In this document: piece by piece, positions 1-10,100 of the stretch | How the letters are laid out: every line of letters begins with the position of its first letter | Position numbering within the stretch: the stretch's first letter is position 1 | NCBI GenBank assembly: GCA_045638465.1 | Contig: JAZUBK010000003.1 | Coordinates: 26,339-90,338, forward strand | Origin: CAKVLS01 sp045638465 | GTDB lineage: Bacteria > Bacillota > Clostridia > Christensenellales > UBA1242 | Direction: 5' to 3' | Length of the DNA: 64,000 nucleotides | The notes under the pieces: generated by a model | What the model saw: only the letters and a program-made list of their open reading frames with translations | The model's database searches: none | Told to the model about the DNA's origin: nothing | Made by a program: the position numbers and the translations under genes

Positions 1-2
1 CA

Positions 3-215
3 GCCTTTACTACAAATATCTCTTTTGGTGAGGAAAAGGCAAGTTCTCCGTACGCACTAGAAATTGTTGTTGCAAAAGAAAACGAAACGTTATGGGATAT
101 TGCCAAGCGCCTTTCTATTAAAGAAGAACAATTAATTGCGCAAAATAGCGATGTAGTATTGCCATTATCTGGCGGCGAAAAATTAGTTGTGTTTAGAGGT
201 GTAAATAATAACTAA
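3..215 (+). CDS. C-terminal end of a SPOCS (DUF3794)/LysM-type spore-envelope protein (5' truncated)
   Basis: The reading frame is open from the window edge to a TAA at 213-215, so only about 70 C-terminal residues are visible. They contain a LysM-like motif (ENETLWDIAKRL, then IAQNSDVVLPLSGGEKLVV). The combination of 'LWDIAK', 'QN.D..LPL..GE.LVVFR' and the preceding 'PYALEIVVAK' is the usual C-terminal ending of clostridial DUF3794/SPOCS proteins, the family of SipL, which works with SpoIVA at the forespore surface. LysM domains bind peptidoglycan, but in SipL-type proteins the domain mediates protein contact. The gene is followed by a strong terminator and then by sporulation genes, which supports a sporulation role. 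The N-terminal part is outside the window, so the family call rests on the C-terminus only. Confidence 0.6.
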   Translation, partial: AFTTNISFGEEKASSPYALEIVVAKENETLWDIAKRLSIKEEQLIAQNSDVVLPLSGGEKLVVFRGVNNN

Positions 216-237
216 GATATTTTTAAAACTATTATAA

Positions 238-261
238 AACTCAGCAGTGCTGAGTTTTTTT
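238..261 (+). terminator. Rho-independent terminator after the SPOCS/LysM gene
   Basis: Perfect 8-bp stem AACTCAGC (238-245) / GCTGAGTT (249-256) with a 3-nt loop, followed by a T-run to 261. Confidence 0.85.
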
Positions 262-291
262 GTTTATATAATTAATATTGTGGTAATAATA
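262..291 (+). promoter_or_regulatory. Candidate sigma-F-type promoter of spoIIR
   Basis: GTTTA (262-266), a 15-nt spacer and GGTAATAATA (282-291) resemble the forespore sigma-F pattern (G-rich -10 of the form GGnnAnAnT, -35 near G[TC]ATA). In Bacillus subtilis spoIIR is transcribed by sigma-F. No good TTGACA/TATAAT pair is seen here. The assignment is a pattern match in AT-rich DNA. Confidence 0.4.
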
Positions 292-309
292 ATCAAGAGG
301 TAATTTTGT

Positions 310-819
310 ATGAAAAAAGTTTGTATTGTTCTTTCTATATGCCTTTTGATTGTAGCTATTTTGTTGTTTATGCCAGGTAGCGAAACAAAATATTTACGTA
401 TACATATAAGGGCCAATAGCAACGCCATACAAGATCAGCAAATTAAACACGAAATAAAAGATAGTGTTTGTGAGTTTTTAACTCCACTATTTTTAGATTG
501 TGGCGAAATAGAAAAAGCCGAAAAAATACTTATAGCAAATTTAGATAATATAGAAAGAATAGTTGATTCTTTGCTTTTATCAAAAGGCTTTACATATAAA
601 TCTAGTGCAAAATTAAATAACGAATATTTCCCGACTCGAAGTTATAAAGACTTGGTTTTAGATAGTGGTTATTATGATGCTTTGATTATAGATTTGGGTG
701 AAGGAAAAGGTGATAATTGGTGGTGTGTTATATATCCACCTATGTGTTTTGCAGATAATACAAAAAATATTGTATACAAATCAAAACTTTTGCAGATAAT
801 TAGTGAAATATTTGATTAG
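310..819 (+). CDS. spoIIR: Stage II sporulation protein R
   Basis: SpoIIR is the forespore-secreted signalling protein that triggers SpoIIGA-dependent processing of pro-sigma-E in the mother cell. The 169-aa product has an N-terminal hydrophobic export segment (residues 3-22), then the family hallmarks: 'RIHIRANSNAIQDQQIKHEIKD' near residue 31, 'FPTRSYKDLVLDSGYYDALII' near 108, and 'GEGKGDNWWCVIYPPMCF' near 132. It is shorter than the B. subtilis protein but keeps the whole conserved core. AAGAGG (295-300) precedes the ATG by 9 nt. Its stop codon lies inside the ribosome binding site of sleB, so the two are co-transcribed. A possible sigma-F promoter lies just upstream. Confidence 0.93.
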   Translation: MKKVCIVLSICLLIVAILLFMPGSETKYLRIHIRANSNAIQDQQIKHEIKDSVCEFLTPLFLDCGEIEKAEKILIANLDNIERIVDSLLLSKGFTYKSSAKLNNEYFPTRSYKDLVLDSGYYDALIIDLGEGKGDNWWCVIYPPMCFADNTKNIVYKSKLLQIISEIFD

Positions 820-829
820 GAGGTTTTTT

Positions 830-1498
830 ATGAAAAGATATCTTGCCGTCTTGGGGGTAAGTCTTAGTTTGGTTGTTATGTTTAGTTTTATGTATTCAGC
901 AATAGCCATGTGGCAAACAAGCGAAAACAATACCACAATAGTTGAAGTAGCATCAATATCTCAAAATAAAGAAATACAACAAAAACTAAAAAATCTTGGA
1001 TATTACACTGGCTCTGTAGATGGTGTGCTAGGTCCTCAGTCAATAGCTGCCATCAAAAAATTCCAAAGAGATAATGGCCTTGCTGTTGATGGAATAGTAG
1101 GAGCAAAAACCGCTGCGAAACTAAATATATCTTTGTCAACCCAAAGTAGCAATGATGTTTATTTACTTGCAAAGTGTGTTTATGCTGAGTCAAGGGGAGA
1201 AGAGTATGTAGGACAAGTTGCAGTTGCCGCAGTTATTCTAAACCGTGTAGAAAGCCCAGATTTCCCGAATACTATTGCCGGGGTAATTTATCAACCTTGG
1301 GCTTTTACCGCCGTACACGACGGTCAAATAAACTTAGAGCCTAACCAAACAGCATATAACGCAGCAAGAGATGCCATGAACGGCTGGGACCCAACTTATG
1401 GCTGTTTATATTATTACAACCCAGAAGTTGCTACTAGCAAATGGATATTTTCAAGACAAACAGTAGTAACTATTGGTAAGCACGTTTTTGCTATTTAG
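830..1498 (+). CDS. sleB: Spore cortex-lytic enzyme SleB (germination hydrolase)
   Basis: SleB degrades the muramic-delta-lactam cortex of spores during germination. The protein (222 aa) has an export segment (residues 1-27), a peptidoglycan-binding repeat (about 45-100, motif 'LGYYTGSVDGVLGPQSIAAI') and a C-terminal CwlJ/SleB hydrolase domain (about 112-222). The hydrolase domain contains the catalytic-Glu motif 'YAESRGE' and 'GQVAVAAVILNRV'. The ATG at 830 is chosen over an in-frame codon at 803 because AGGAGG (818-823) sits 6 nt before it and because the export signal then begins with MKRY. AGGAGG overlaps the spoIIR stop. ypeB follows after 9 nt, the usual sleB-ypeB pairing. Confidence 0.95.
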   Translation: MKRYLAVLGVSLSLVVMFSFMYSAIAMWQTSENNTTIVEVASISQNKEIQQKLKNLGYYTGSVDGVLGPQSIAAIKKFQRDNGLAVDGIVGAKTAAKLNISLSTQSSNDVYLLAKCVYAESRGEEYVGQVAVAAVILNRVESPDFPNTIAGVIYQPWAFTAVHDGQINLEPNQTAYNAARDAMNGWDPTYGCLYYYNPEVATSKWIFSRQTVVTIGKHVFAI

Positions 1499-1507
1499 GA
1501 GGTGTAT

Positions 1508-2827
1508 ATGAAAAGTAAAGCATATTTATTTGCAATAATTGGTTTATCGCTGGTTTGTGTGGGGCTTGGTGTTGCGTTGTACTTTAATGCAACTACAATG
1601 TCGGGACATGCAAGTAACCTAGAGAGTGTCTATCAAAAGTCTTTATATGAGCTTATTGATAATGTAAACTCTATTGAGGTAGAGGTGAGCAAAATGCTTG
1701 TAACCAGCGATTATGATAGCCAAAAGAAAAGTTTAACCAATATAAAACAACAATCAACTGATGCACAAAATTGCCTAAGTTATCTGCCAATTAATAGTAG
1801 TTTAGTTTCAAGTTCAAGTAGATTTATTAACCAACTTAGTGGCTATTGTACATCTATTTTAAATGGCGGACAAAGTGCACTAACACAAGACCAAGAAAAA
1901 ACTTGGGAAGAAATATATGATTGTGTGGCCAATTTAAAATATGAACTCAATAAACTATCTCTAAAGATTTCGCAAGGTTATAGTATATTAGACCATCTAG
2001 ATAATGGTAGAGAAATCGATAGCTTTAGCCAAAACTTCAGCGGTATAACAAATGATAGTATAGAATACCCATCTATGATTTATGACGGGCCTTTTTCGGA
2101 TAGCTTATTAAATCAAGAGATAAAAGGCCTTAGCAATACAACTTGCACTAAAGATGAGGCAAAAGAATATTTAAAAGAGGCTCTAAAAGATTTTGGTATC
2201 AAGCAAATATCTTATCAGGGCAAAACCGAAGGCAAGTTTACCACATATAACTTTTTGCTAAAGTCAGATGGGATATCATACTTTGCTCAAGTGACCGAAA
2301 AGGGAAAGTTTCTGTTAAATATGAGTGGTAATGTCGGTAGTGGAGAAATTGCTATTGACGAAGGCAAAGCAATAACCATCGCAGAAGATTTTGCCCTAAG
2401 TCTTATGCTAAAAAATATGAAGTGTGTATGGAAAGCGACCGTTAACAATATAACTTATGTGAACTTAGCTCCTGTAAAAAATAGTGTAATTTATTATCCA
2501 GACCTAATCAAAGTGAAAATTGACCGAACTAACGGCAAGATTATGGGGTGGGAGGCATCTAATTATGCTTATAACCATACCGATAGAAGTGAAGGTAACT
2601 TTTCAAAAACCGAAAGTGAGATTTTAGCTAGTGTATCTTCAAAAATCAATATTGTGTCTTTAAAAAAGTGTTTGATACCTAAAGAATATGGTGGAGAGAG
2701 TTTTGCATATGAGATTTGTGGCAAGTATAATACTTTTACCTATTATATATATTTAGATGCAACTACTGGTAAGCAAATCAAAGTAATGAGAGTTATTCAA
2801 ACTACAGACGGAGAACTTTTATTGTAA
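1508..2827 (+). CDS. ypeB: Germination protein YpeB
   Basis: YpeB is the partner and stabiliser of SleB in the dormant spore, located at the inner membrane and cortex. The 439-aa product has one N-terminal membrane segment (about residues 5-27), the conserved N-terminal helix 'YQKSLYELIDNVNSIEVEVSKML', a long helical region, and a C-terminal PepSY-like region. That region includes 'EIAIDEGKAITIAEDF' near residue 280 and a final 'YIYLDATTGKQIKVMRV'. The ATG at 1508 is preferred over the GTG at 1502 because AGGAGG (1497-1502) lies 5 nt upstream of it. It is the third gene of the spoIIR-sleB-ypeB unit. Confidence 0.93.
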   Translation: MKSKAYLFAIIGLSLVCVGLGVALYFNATTMSGHASNLESVYQKSLYELIDNVNSIEVEVSKMLVTSDYDSQKKSLTNIKQQSTDAQNCLSYLPINSSLVSSSSRFINQLSGYCTSILNGGQSALTQDQEKTWEEIYDCVANLKYELNKLSLKISQGYSILDHLDNGREIDSFSQNFSGITNDSIEYPSMIYDGPFSDSLLNQEIKGLSNTTCTKDEAKEYLKEALKDFGIKQISYQGKTEGKFTTYNFLLKSDGISYFAQVTEKGKFLLNMSGNVGSGEIAIDEGKAITIAEDFALSLMLKNMKCVWKATVNNITYVNLAPVKNSVIYYPDLIKVKIDRTNGKIMGWEASNYAYNHTDRSEGNFSKTESEILASVSSKINIVSLKKCLIPKEYGGESFAYEICGKYNTFTYYIYLDATTGKQIKVMRVIQTTDGELLL

Positions 2828-2862
2828 TATTTTACAAAAATATTTAATTTTGTAAAAAATCT

Positions 2863-2891
2863 TTGCCTTTTCCTATAAATATATGTATAAT
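2863..2891 (+). promoter_or_regulatory. Housekeeping-type promoter of the Rho-like gene
   Basis: TTGCCT (2863-2868), a 17-nt spacer, TATAAT (2886-2891). The predicted start is near 2898, giving a leader of about 12 nt that is almost entirely the ribosome binding site. Confidence 0.6.
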
Positions 2892-2909
2892 AACCACGAG
2901 GAGAAGGAA

Positions 2910-4064
2910 ATGAAAACATATTTCGACAAAGAAGTTTTGCAACAAAGCAGTATATTCGAACTTCGCAATATCGCAAGAGAGATTGGTGTTTATTCGCCTA
3001 CTATATACAAAAAAGAAGAACTTATTGATAAGATCTTTCAAATAGTTAATGGTGAAGTAAAACCTTATGTTCCAAAAAGCAAACAAGGTCGCCCACCAAA
3101 ATCATTGATGAACCCTGTGCGAAAATCTGTTTTTGATCAGATCCTTCCTACAGAAGAAAGAACATATAATATAGAAGAAGAGCCAAGCCTATGCCTTAGC
3201 GAAAGTATGATTGCTTTTTTAGAAGATGACAAAGCAAAGGTTAAGACTAATTTTGATATAGAAGGTGTAATCGAGCTAACACCTTATGGCTATGGTTTTG
3301 TAAAAAGTATTGCTAAAACTTACACAACTTTTGAGGGCGCATATATTTCTCAAAACTTGATAGCAAATCACAAATTAAAAAATGGTGATTACATCAAAGG
3401 CATGGCAAAGCTTTTAGAAGAAGATAAACCTTATGTTTTGTACGAAATCACATCGGTAAATAATGGAGTAATGGTACAAGATTTTGATAAACTTGATGTA
3501 ACTTATTCTTTGACCAGACTTGAGTTAAATAACGAAATTGACAACTTCTTGGTTGGTAGTGCAAATCTAATTATTCAAAACAAAGAAGATGAATCTTCTG
3601 CCTATGATTATCTAAAGTCAATTTCAAATGATTACAAACTTATAATAGTGAAACTTGATGTTAACAAAGAGCAAGAGTTTATCCAAAAAAGTCTTCAAGA
3701 AGAAAACTATTATACAACTATGCTTCAAAAACCAAGTGAGCATATAGGTGTTGTAAAACTTGCTTTGTCTAGAGCAAAAAGACTTGCTAGTCAAGGTAGC
3801 AACATTGTACTTTGCATAGATGGAGTAGACAAAGTAATAAAAAATCAAAACGCTTTATATAGCAATGATTTGCTAGATATCAAGTCTAACACTTTTGATA
3901 TTATCAAACAGCTTTCTATGTCCGCAAGACAACTAAAAACTATAGGCTCTTTGACAATAGTTGGTTTGTATAACCAAAAGAGAGATAATAGTTTTGATGC
4001 ACTGGCTACATCAGAACTTGAAGATTATTTTTCAAAAATATATAAAGCAAAAAAACAAGGCTAA
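2910..4064 (+). CDS. Rho transcription-termination factor paralogue with a degenerate, P-loop-less ATPase domain
   Basis: The 384-aa product has the layout of Rho. There is an N-terminal Rho_N/SAP-like helical segment (about residues 8-40, 'LRNIAREIGVYSPTIYKKEELIDKIF') and a basic linker. A cold-shock-like RNA-binding domain follows (about 105-180, 'GVIELTPYGYGFVKS' and 'ISQNLIANHKLKNGDYIKG'). The last part, about 200-384, aligns to the RecA-type domain through 'SEHIGVVKLALSRAKRLASQGSNIVLCIDGVDK'. Where Rho carries its Walker A loop (AGKT) there is 'LIIQNKEDESSAYDYL', so ATP binding is probably lost. The catalytic Glu and Arg-finger regions are also not recognisable. Start: GAGGAG (2898-2903) sits 6 nt before this ATG; an upstream ATG at 2883 lacks one. 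It could be an RNA-binding regulator or an antagonist of true Rho. The fold assignment is by eye. Confidence 0.75.
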   Translation: MKTYFDKEVLQQSSIFELRNIAREIGVYSPTIYKKEELIDKIFQIVNGEVKPYVPKSKQGRPPKSLMNPVRKSVFDQILPTEERTYNIEEEPSLCLSESMIAFLEDDKAKVKTNFDIEGVIELTPYGYGFVKSIAKTYTTFEGAYISQNLIANHKLKNGDYIKGMAKLLEEDKPYVLYEITSVNNGVMVQDFDKLDVTYSLTRLELNNEIDNFLVGSANLIIQNKEDESSAYDYLKSISNDYKLIIVKLDVNKEQEFIQKSLQEENYYTTMLQKPSEHIGVVKLALSRAKRLASQGSNIVLCIDGVDKVIKNQNALYSNDLLDIKSNTFDIIKQLSMSARQLKTIGSLTIVGLYNQKRDNSFDALATSELEDYFSKIYKAKKQG

Positions 4065-4079
4065 ACACCTTGTTTTTTT
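4054..4079 (+). terminator. Terminator of the Rho-like gene
   Basis: AACAAGG (4054-4060) pairs with CCTTGTT (4068-4074), followed by T's to 4079. The stop codon TAA lies in the loop. Confidence 0.8.
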
Positions 4080-4152
4080 ATTTGTACATATATACATATA
4101 AATAATAGTATAATATATACATATATAAATACAATCATATAAAACACAAATA

Positions 4153-4180
4153 AAAAAGTCCTATAAACATAGGACTTTTT
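4153..4180 (-). terminator. Bidirectional terminator, mainly for the giant minus-strand surface gene
   Basis: 12-bp perfect stem 4153-4164 / 4169-4180 with a 4-nt loop (AAAC). The A-run on its left flank becomes a U-tract for minus-strand transcripts, and the T-run on the right serves plus-strand ones. It lies 10 nt past the minus-strand stop codon. Confidence 0.85.
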
Positions 4181-4190
4181 TTTATAGATA

Positions 4191-7100
4191 TTATCTTACC
4201 TTCATCTTTGTTCTCATCTTGATGAATAGGATTACCAATACAACAACAGTAACAGATGCAATAACTATAATGATTATAGATAAAGCATTCAAAGGTTCAG
4301 CTCTATTAATTCTAAAGCTTGTTACTATGTTTCCACTATCAGTTACAAGTTGGAAATAATAAGAGTTTGTTTCTTTGATTTGGAATTGTGTTGCTTCAGT
4401 TATAGCAAGTTTTGATTCATCAATAATGTATTCATCTACAAGATTGAATCTGTTTGTGTCAGCATTATAAGTAAATACTTTTATACTGCTCTTACCAATT
4501 TGTTGATAAATGTGAGAAGGGTTAAATGTAAGAGTAATAGTTCCCTTTGTTGTTTCGCCATAAGCTGGGTCTGACATAATTACTGGGATAACATCACTAA
4601 TCTTAAATCCAAAAGTAAATTCTTTAGCAGCAAGTAATACATTGTATTTTACTGCGATAGTAATAATGTAATCACCATTGCCAAATTTCTCAGGAGAAGC
4701 GAAGAACTCGTTTAACTTGTATTCTTCAGGGGTAATGTCCAAACCTTGTTCTGCGATATAGAATTGTTTTACTCTGGTTGTGATATCTTTGTTGTCTTTA
4801 TAAACTCTAGTTACTTCATATCCTAGCATTTCGTTAAACTCATATGCAAGTCTTGCAGAAGTTTTGTCTAAGATTGTGAAGTTATAGTGAGCGCTATTTA
4901 GAGGTGTAGTATCTTGATAAGTTGCATCAAGAGTTACGATATATCTACCAGACTCTGTAAATGTATATTTAGTATTGTCTGTGATGATATAGTTTTCGTA
5001 GTAGCTACCATTTCTCATTACAGTAACGCTTAATGAGTTGATACTATAATCTGAAGAGTATGAAGTATCGATAGATAGTGTAATAGCACTATTGTATACT
5101 GCATAATCTAGAGGAGTAGAGTTATTTACAGTAAAGATAACTTTATCTAAGATTGTTACAGTGTAGTATGCTTGACTTGTATTAGATGCAGTTTTGAAGA
5201 ATGATACGTTACCTGCAAGGTCTACAAATGTAAGCATATGTTTACCAGAACCGCTAACTGTGATTTTTGATAAACCGCAAGTTGCAGAAACTGTAGAAGA
5301 GTAACCAATCTCTCCATAGTTTCTAACAGAAGTAACGTTGTTAAATGTATAGTTTAGATATACTAGGTTTCCTCTGTTGTACCATGCTTCGTTATCGTTT
5401 GAAACTGTATTCCAGTAGATATGTACGCTATCGTTGTCAAGTTCGTTATTTTTGATTGTTGAAGATACACCAGTTAATTCTTTTGATACTTCAGAAGTAG
5501 TAGTGTAAATGTAATATAGCTTGTTAGCAACGATATTTGTAGCAGATCTAGGAACTCTAGTTACTGCGATAAGGTTGGCATAGATTGGGTTGTTGTCACC
5601 ATAGATTAGGTAGAATGTTGTTAAATATTTATCTTTAGTTACAGTAGATGTATCAGCAACATATGTACCATCTCTAAAGTAGATAGGAATATAATACAAA
5701 TCGCTTGAAGCGTCTAGTCTTAAGTCGCAATCATTTAGTGAGAAGTATTGATCTACGTTAGTAGGACAAGCGTTTAGTTTGTTAATAAGCAAGTTCTTAT
5801 GGTCAGGGTCTAGCTCATAAGTTGTTTCAATATGTTTTTGAATTTGACTCTTTACTGATACAGTGTGTGTTGTATCTAGGCTTCCTAGTATATCCAAAGT
5901 TTTTGGAGATACAGAAATTGCAGCGCCTGATGTAGAATCAACAACTGTATAGAAAGGAATTTCGCCATCTTGAATAGCAAAGTAAACTGTTCTGTAGTTG
6001 CCAAAAGCAGTGTTGCAAAGCTCTACAGCATAATAACCAGGAGTGCTGATTATTCTGTTGTTTGTAATCTCAATACTAGAAATTACAGAACCGCTTTCAG
6101 TCAAAGAATTTAGAACAACTACTGGTCTGTATAGAGAAGTGTGTGGAGCATCTGTTAAACCTTCCCAGTTAATTTTTACTGAAGAAGAAGTTAGAGCCAT
6201 ACTTCCGCTTGTTGTAGAACCAGCAATAGCATTTCCGTTAGCATCAAATAGGTTGATTGCTGCAAGTTTGTTATAAATAACAAATTTGTATTCGTTGATA
6301 GGGCTTCTATCAGCACCAGCATCATTATAGTTGCTATAATAGAATGTTACGTTATACTTTTTGATTCCGCCGATATCTTCGTTGCTTACACCATCATCAA
6401 TTGTTGGCTCTTTGATCAAAATTACTCTAAAGCCATTGTCTGTAGTTGGGTCTTCAACTGCTTTGATATAAATATCTGGGTTAACTCTGTAGTAGTTTTC
6501 GCCGTTAATCAAAACATAGTCGTTAGGGTTGATGTTATTATACTTATCTGCAAAGATCATTGTGTCTGAGCCTTCTGTACCATTTGTGGTATTTTTAACT
6601 GCAACACCATGAGCTTTTGATTGGAATGTAATATAGATGTCGCCACCTGCATATGTTATGCCGTCGCCACCGTCTACTGCTGTTCCTGTAGCATATCTAA
6701 ATTGATCACTAGCAGCAACATAATCGATTCCAAGGTTTAGTTGGTAAGTATAAGAACTGTTTGTATTGTCTGTGTATTTGATAATATATAGACCAGCTTT
6801 TAGATTGTCTTTTTGGCCAGGGATATTATCTACGCCAATAGCGTTTACAACATATTCTTTGGTTGGATTGTATTGAACAGATAGAGCAACCAAATATATT
6901 ACGCTAGTAGCAGTCTTCTTAGGGAAGATCATATAGAATGTGCCATCTTCGTTTTTCAAAACATCAGGAATAGGAAGTTTAGAGTTTGTTTTAACTATAT
7001 TGAAGTGTTTTGTAGAAACTCCAGCTGCAGATGTCAAAGTAAATGTAATCTTGCAGTTTGTTGTAGATAGCAAGTAATTTGAAATCTCATTACACATATT

Positions 7101-10100
7101 GTAAATAGTTGCAGTTCCTAGATATGGTGTCAATGTGTAGTTTAGAGGAGTTCTAGAAGTATCAGTAACGTTCTTGATATTTAGTTTTGCCCAACCAGTA
7201 GCAGATTTTACACCCTTCATTAAGATGTCAGATGTAGTGGTTGTTTCTGGGTTTGTTGTATCTAGTGCACCGCCACCGCTAGTTGCGTCTAGGCTCAAGA
7301 TATTATGTAGAGTATTTGGTTTGAAATAAACTGTAAATATTCTGTAGTTTCCAGCAAGGTCTTTTTCGATGATTTCGTAATAGTTGTTTGCTAGAGAATT
7401 AACATCTGTTGCACTAGCACTTGCGATAATGTTTGCAAGTGGTGTTTCGATAGCATAATTTGCTAGGTAGTAATCAGCATTGCTTTCTGTGATATCAAAT
7501 CTTGGGAAGTTGCTGAAGTTGTTTAGATTTGTATAATCTGGGTGGTCTGGTGAGATGCTTTGGTTTTCTGTATCAAATTTAGCATATTGTCTAAAGTAGA
7601 ATCTAGAAATAGTATCTTCACCATCATAGATTAGTTTAAATGTTTGAGCATCTACTGCAAATGCATAGTCATAAATTGTAGGAATTGGATTTGTTCCGCC
7701 GTATACTGCTTTTTCTTCTTTGAAGTTTTCTTTCAAATCTGCGATGTCATCATAGTATTTGTTGGCAACTAGGTAAGTATCTTTTTCTAGCAGATTGTCA
7801 ATGTTAAGCATTGGCTTTGTACGGTCAATTTTTAATCTATAACTTGTGCTTACATATTGTCCATAACCATGGTTTAGTTCAGAAGAAACTGCATATCTTA
7901 TTTCGATATTAAAGTCAAACTCTTCGTCAATGTTTAGTTGAACGTAGAATTTGTATTGGTTATAGATTTTGTTTTCAAATGTATCAGAAGAAAGTTTTAC
8001 AACAATTATGTTTCTGATGTATTTGTATTCTGAATAGTCAAAGAAGTCTGTTCCAGAAATGATATTTTCTAAGTTATAATCACCAACCAAGAATGTATCT
8101 TTTCCTTCAAGACCTGCAGCAGTGATGTTTAGTTCTACAACACTTGCTGTGTATGGGTCTGGAGCATCTTGCCATACGAATTCAACTTTCTTGTCTTTTT
8201 TAGCATTGGTTGCAAATGTCTTATCATTAGTTTCGCTTGGTTCTAATAATTCGTCTTGCAAGTAAACTTCACCGCTAGGGTAGGTGTGTCTTACAATAAA
8301 TGAACAAGTGTAAATCATAGGATTTACGTTACGAGAAGTACCAGCATTATAACCAGATCTGTCGGAAATAGTAATAGTGTAAGTTCCTTCTGCTGTAAAT
8401 GTAGGAATTATAAAGTAACCTTCTAATGTAGCATCGGTGATATTGTGAGTAATAGTTGGAGCATATTGAGATGTAGTATCTTTGTATTTAATTACTACGT
8501 CTAAGTTGTTGTAGTACAATCTGCTCATTACGTTAGTATTTGCAGATCCGTTATCAATAAAGTATTTGTATACTGGAATATTGATTTGAATAGGAAGTTT
8601 GTTTGTAGTAAGGATAGGACTTCCTGCAGATACATTTCTAAAGAAGTTTTTGAAAGTATATTCGTTAGAAGTGCCTTTACCAATAGTGATAGAGATATGT
8701 TCACCAACCTCTCTCAAACCATTTTGAGTTGTGGTAGAAATGATACCATTATGGTCAACATAAATTGTGTAGTTTCTAGTAAATGTATCTTGGCCGAAGT
8801 CAACAAGTTGTCCGTTGATATCATATTCGCCATAATCAGATGCTACAGGAACACCATTAATTAATTGATATCCGCCACCATAGTAATATCTAGTAAGCAC
8901 ATATTTACCAGGAGCAGTCTTACCATTGTCTAGGTTGATATTGCTTATTGTATACAAGAAGTCTTCGTCTTGGTCATACTCTGGCAAAATCAGATCTGCT
9001 GATTTTTCTGGATTGATAGCAAATGGATATGATGATGTTTGAGAAACATAATCAAATGGATAGTATTTGTATTCAATTCTTACAACTTCTGTTTTTTCAG
9101 AACCTGATTTGAATTTAAATGAAAGTTTGTATAAGTTTGAACCATTGTTTGTTGCTACGTATCTTTCTGTAGTGTCTCCAGTGTAGTCACCAGACATATA
9201 GAATTGACCTGCAGCGCCGTCAAAGTTCATTGAGATGTACATAAATACTTCTGTGCCGTTAGCAGCTTTAGAAGTAAATTCATAATAACCTTCACCAGCG
9301 AATACACCGCCGCCAGATGTTGTAAGTTCGATTACAGCAAAATCATCTGGAGAGTATAGGTTTGCAGATGAAGAAAAGTCTTTCATATAATGTACTGTGT
9401 TAATAGGTACATTAATGAAATAATGAGTTGGTGCTACTTCTGGGAAGCCTTTTAGTAAAGTTGTTCCAGCAAGTTTTGTGTTGAAGATTTCGTTTTCTTC
9501 AGTGTTTAGATAGTTGTATACTAAGCCCTTGTTCTTACCAAAAGTAAGTCTAGTGTTAGTTCTAACATAGTTTGCAGGGTTTGCAACCATATCGTAGCTA
9601 TTTAGCCATTGTGGGTTGCCATCACCTTGGTCTATCAAAGATTGTTGCATAAACACAGGTGTTGTATCATCAATAAGAATCATTCTTTCAAACCAGTTAC
9701 CAGCAAGGTCTTCTACATAGAAGAAGTAAATACCATTTGCAGATTGATATTGTTGGCTTGTAAGAGGTTTTAAATCGTCTGGTCTTATGCTACGCCAACT
9801 ATTTGCATAGTTCAAAGGAGCAGCGGTGTCAGTACCATAACCATTTGTTAATGTCTTGTCATATTCTTCAAAATATTCTGGATCTTCGTTTGTCTCATCA
9901 ATAGGTAGGAAATATGCAGTAACATTTGTAGTTGTGATTCCGTCTACAGTATAAGCAGCCCATGGTTTTTCTTTCCATGATAGAGTAAATGGGCTATTTG
10001 TTAGTGCAAGGTCGTATACACCTTCGCTAATTGTTGGTTGAGCAATAGTAGTTGGTTGAGCTATATAGTAACTACCATCTTCTTCGTAAGATACTTTGTT

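Noticed and set aside
2830..2857. Terminator after ypeB
   Set aside because: TTTTACAAAA / TTTTGTAAAA can pair, but the stem is nearly all A-T and no T-run follows; too weak to call.
2910..4064. Functional Rho termination factor
   Set aside because: The protein is short for Rho and the Walker A loop is absent, so it is annotated as a degenerate paralogue.
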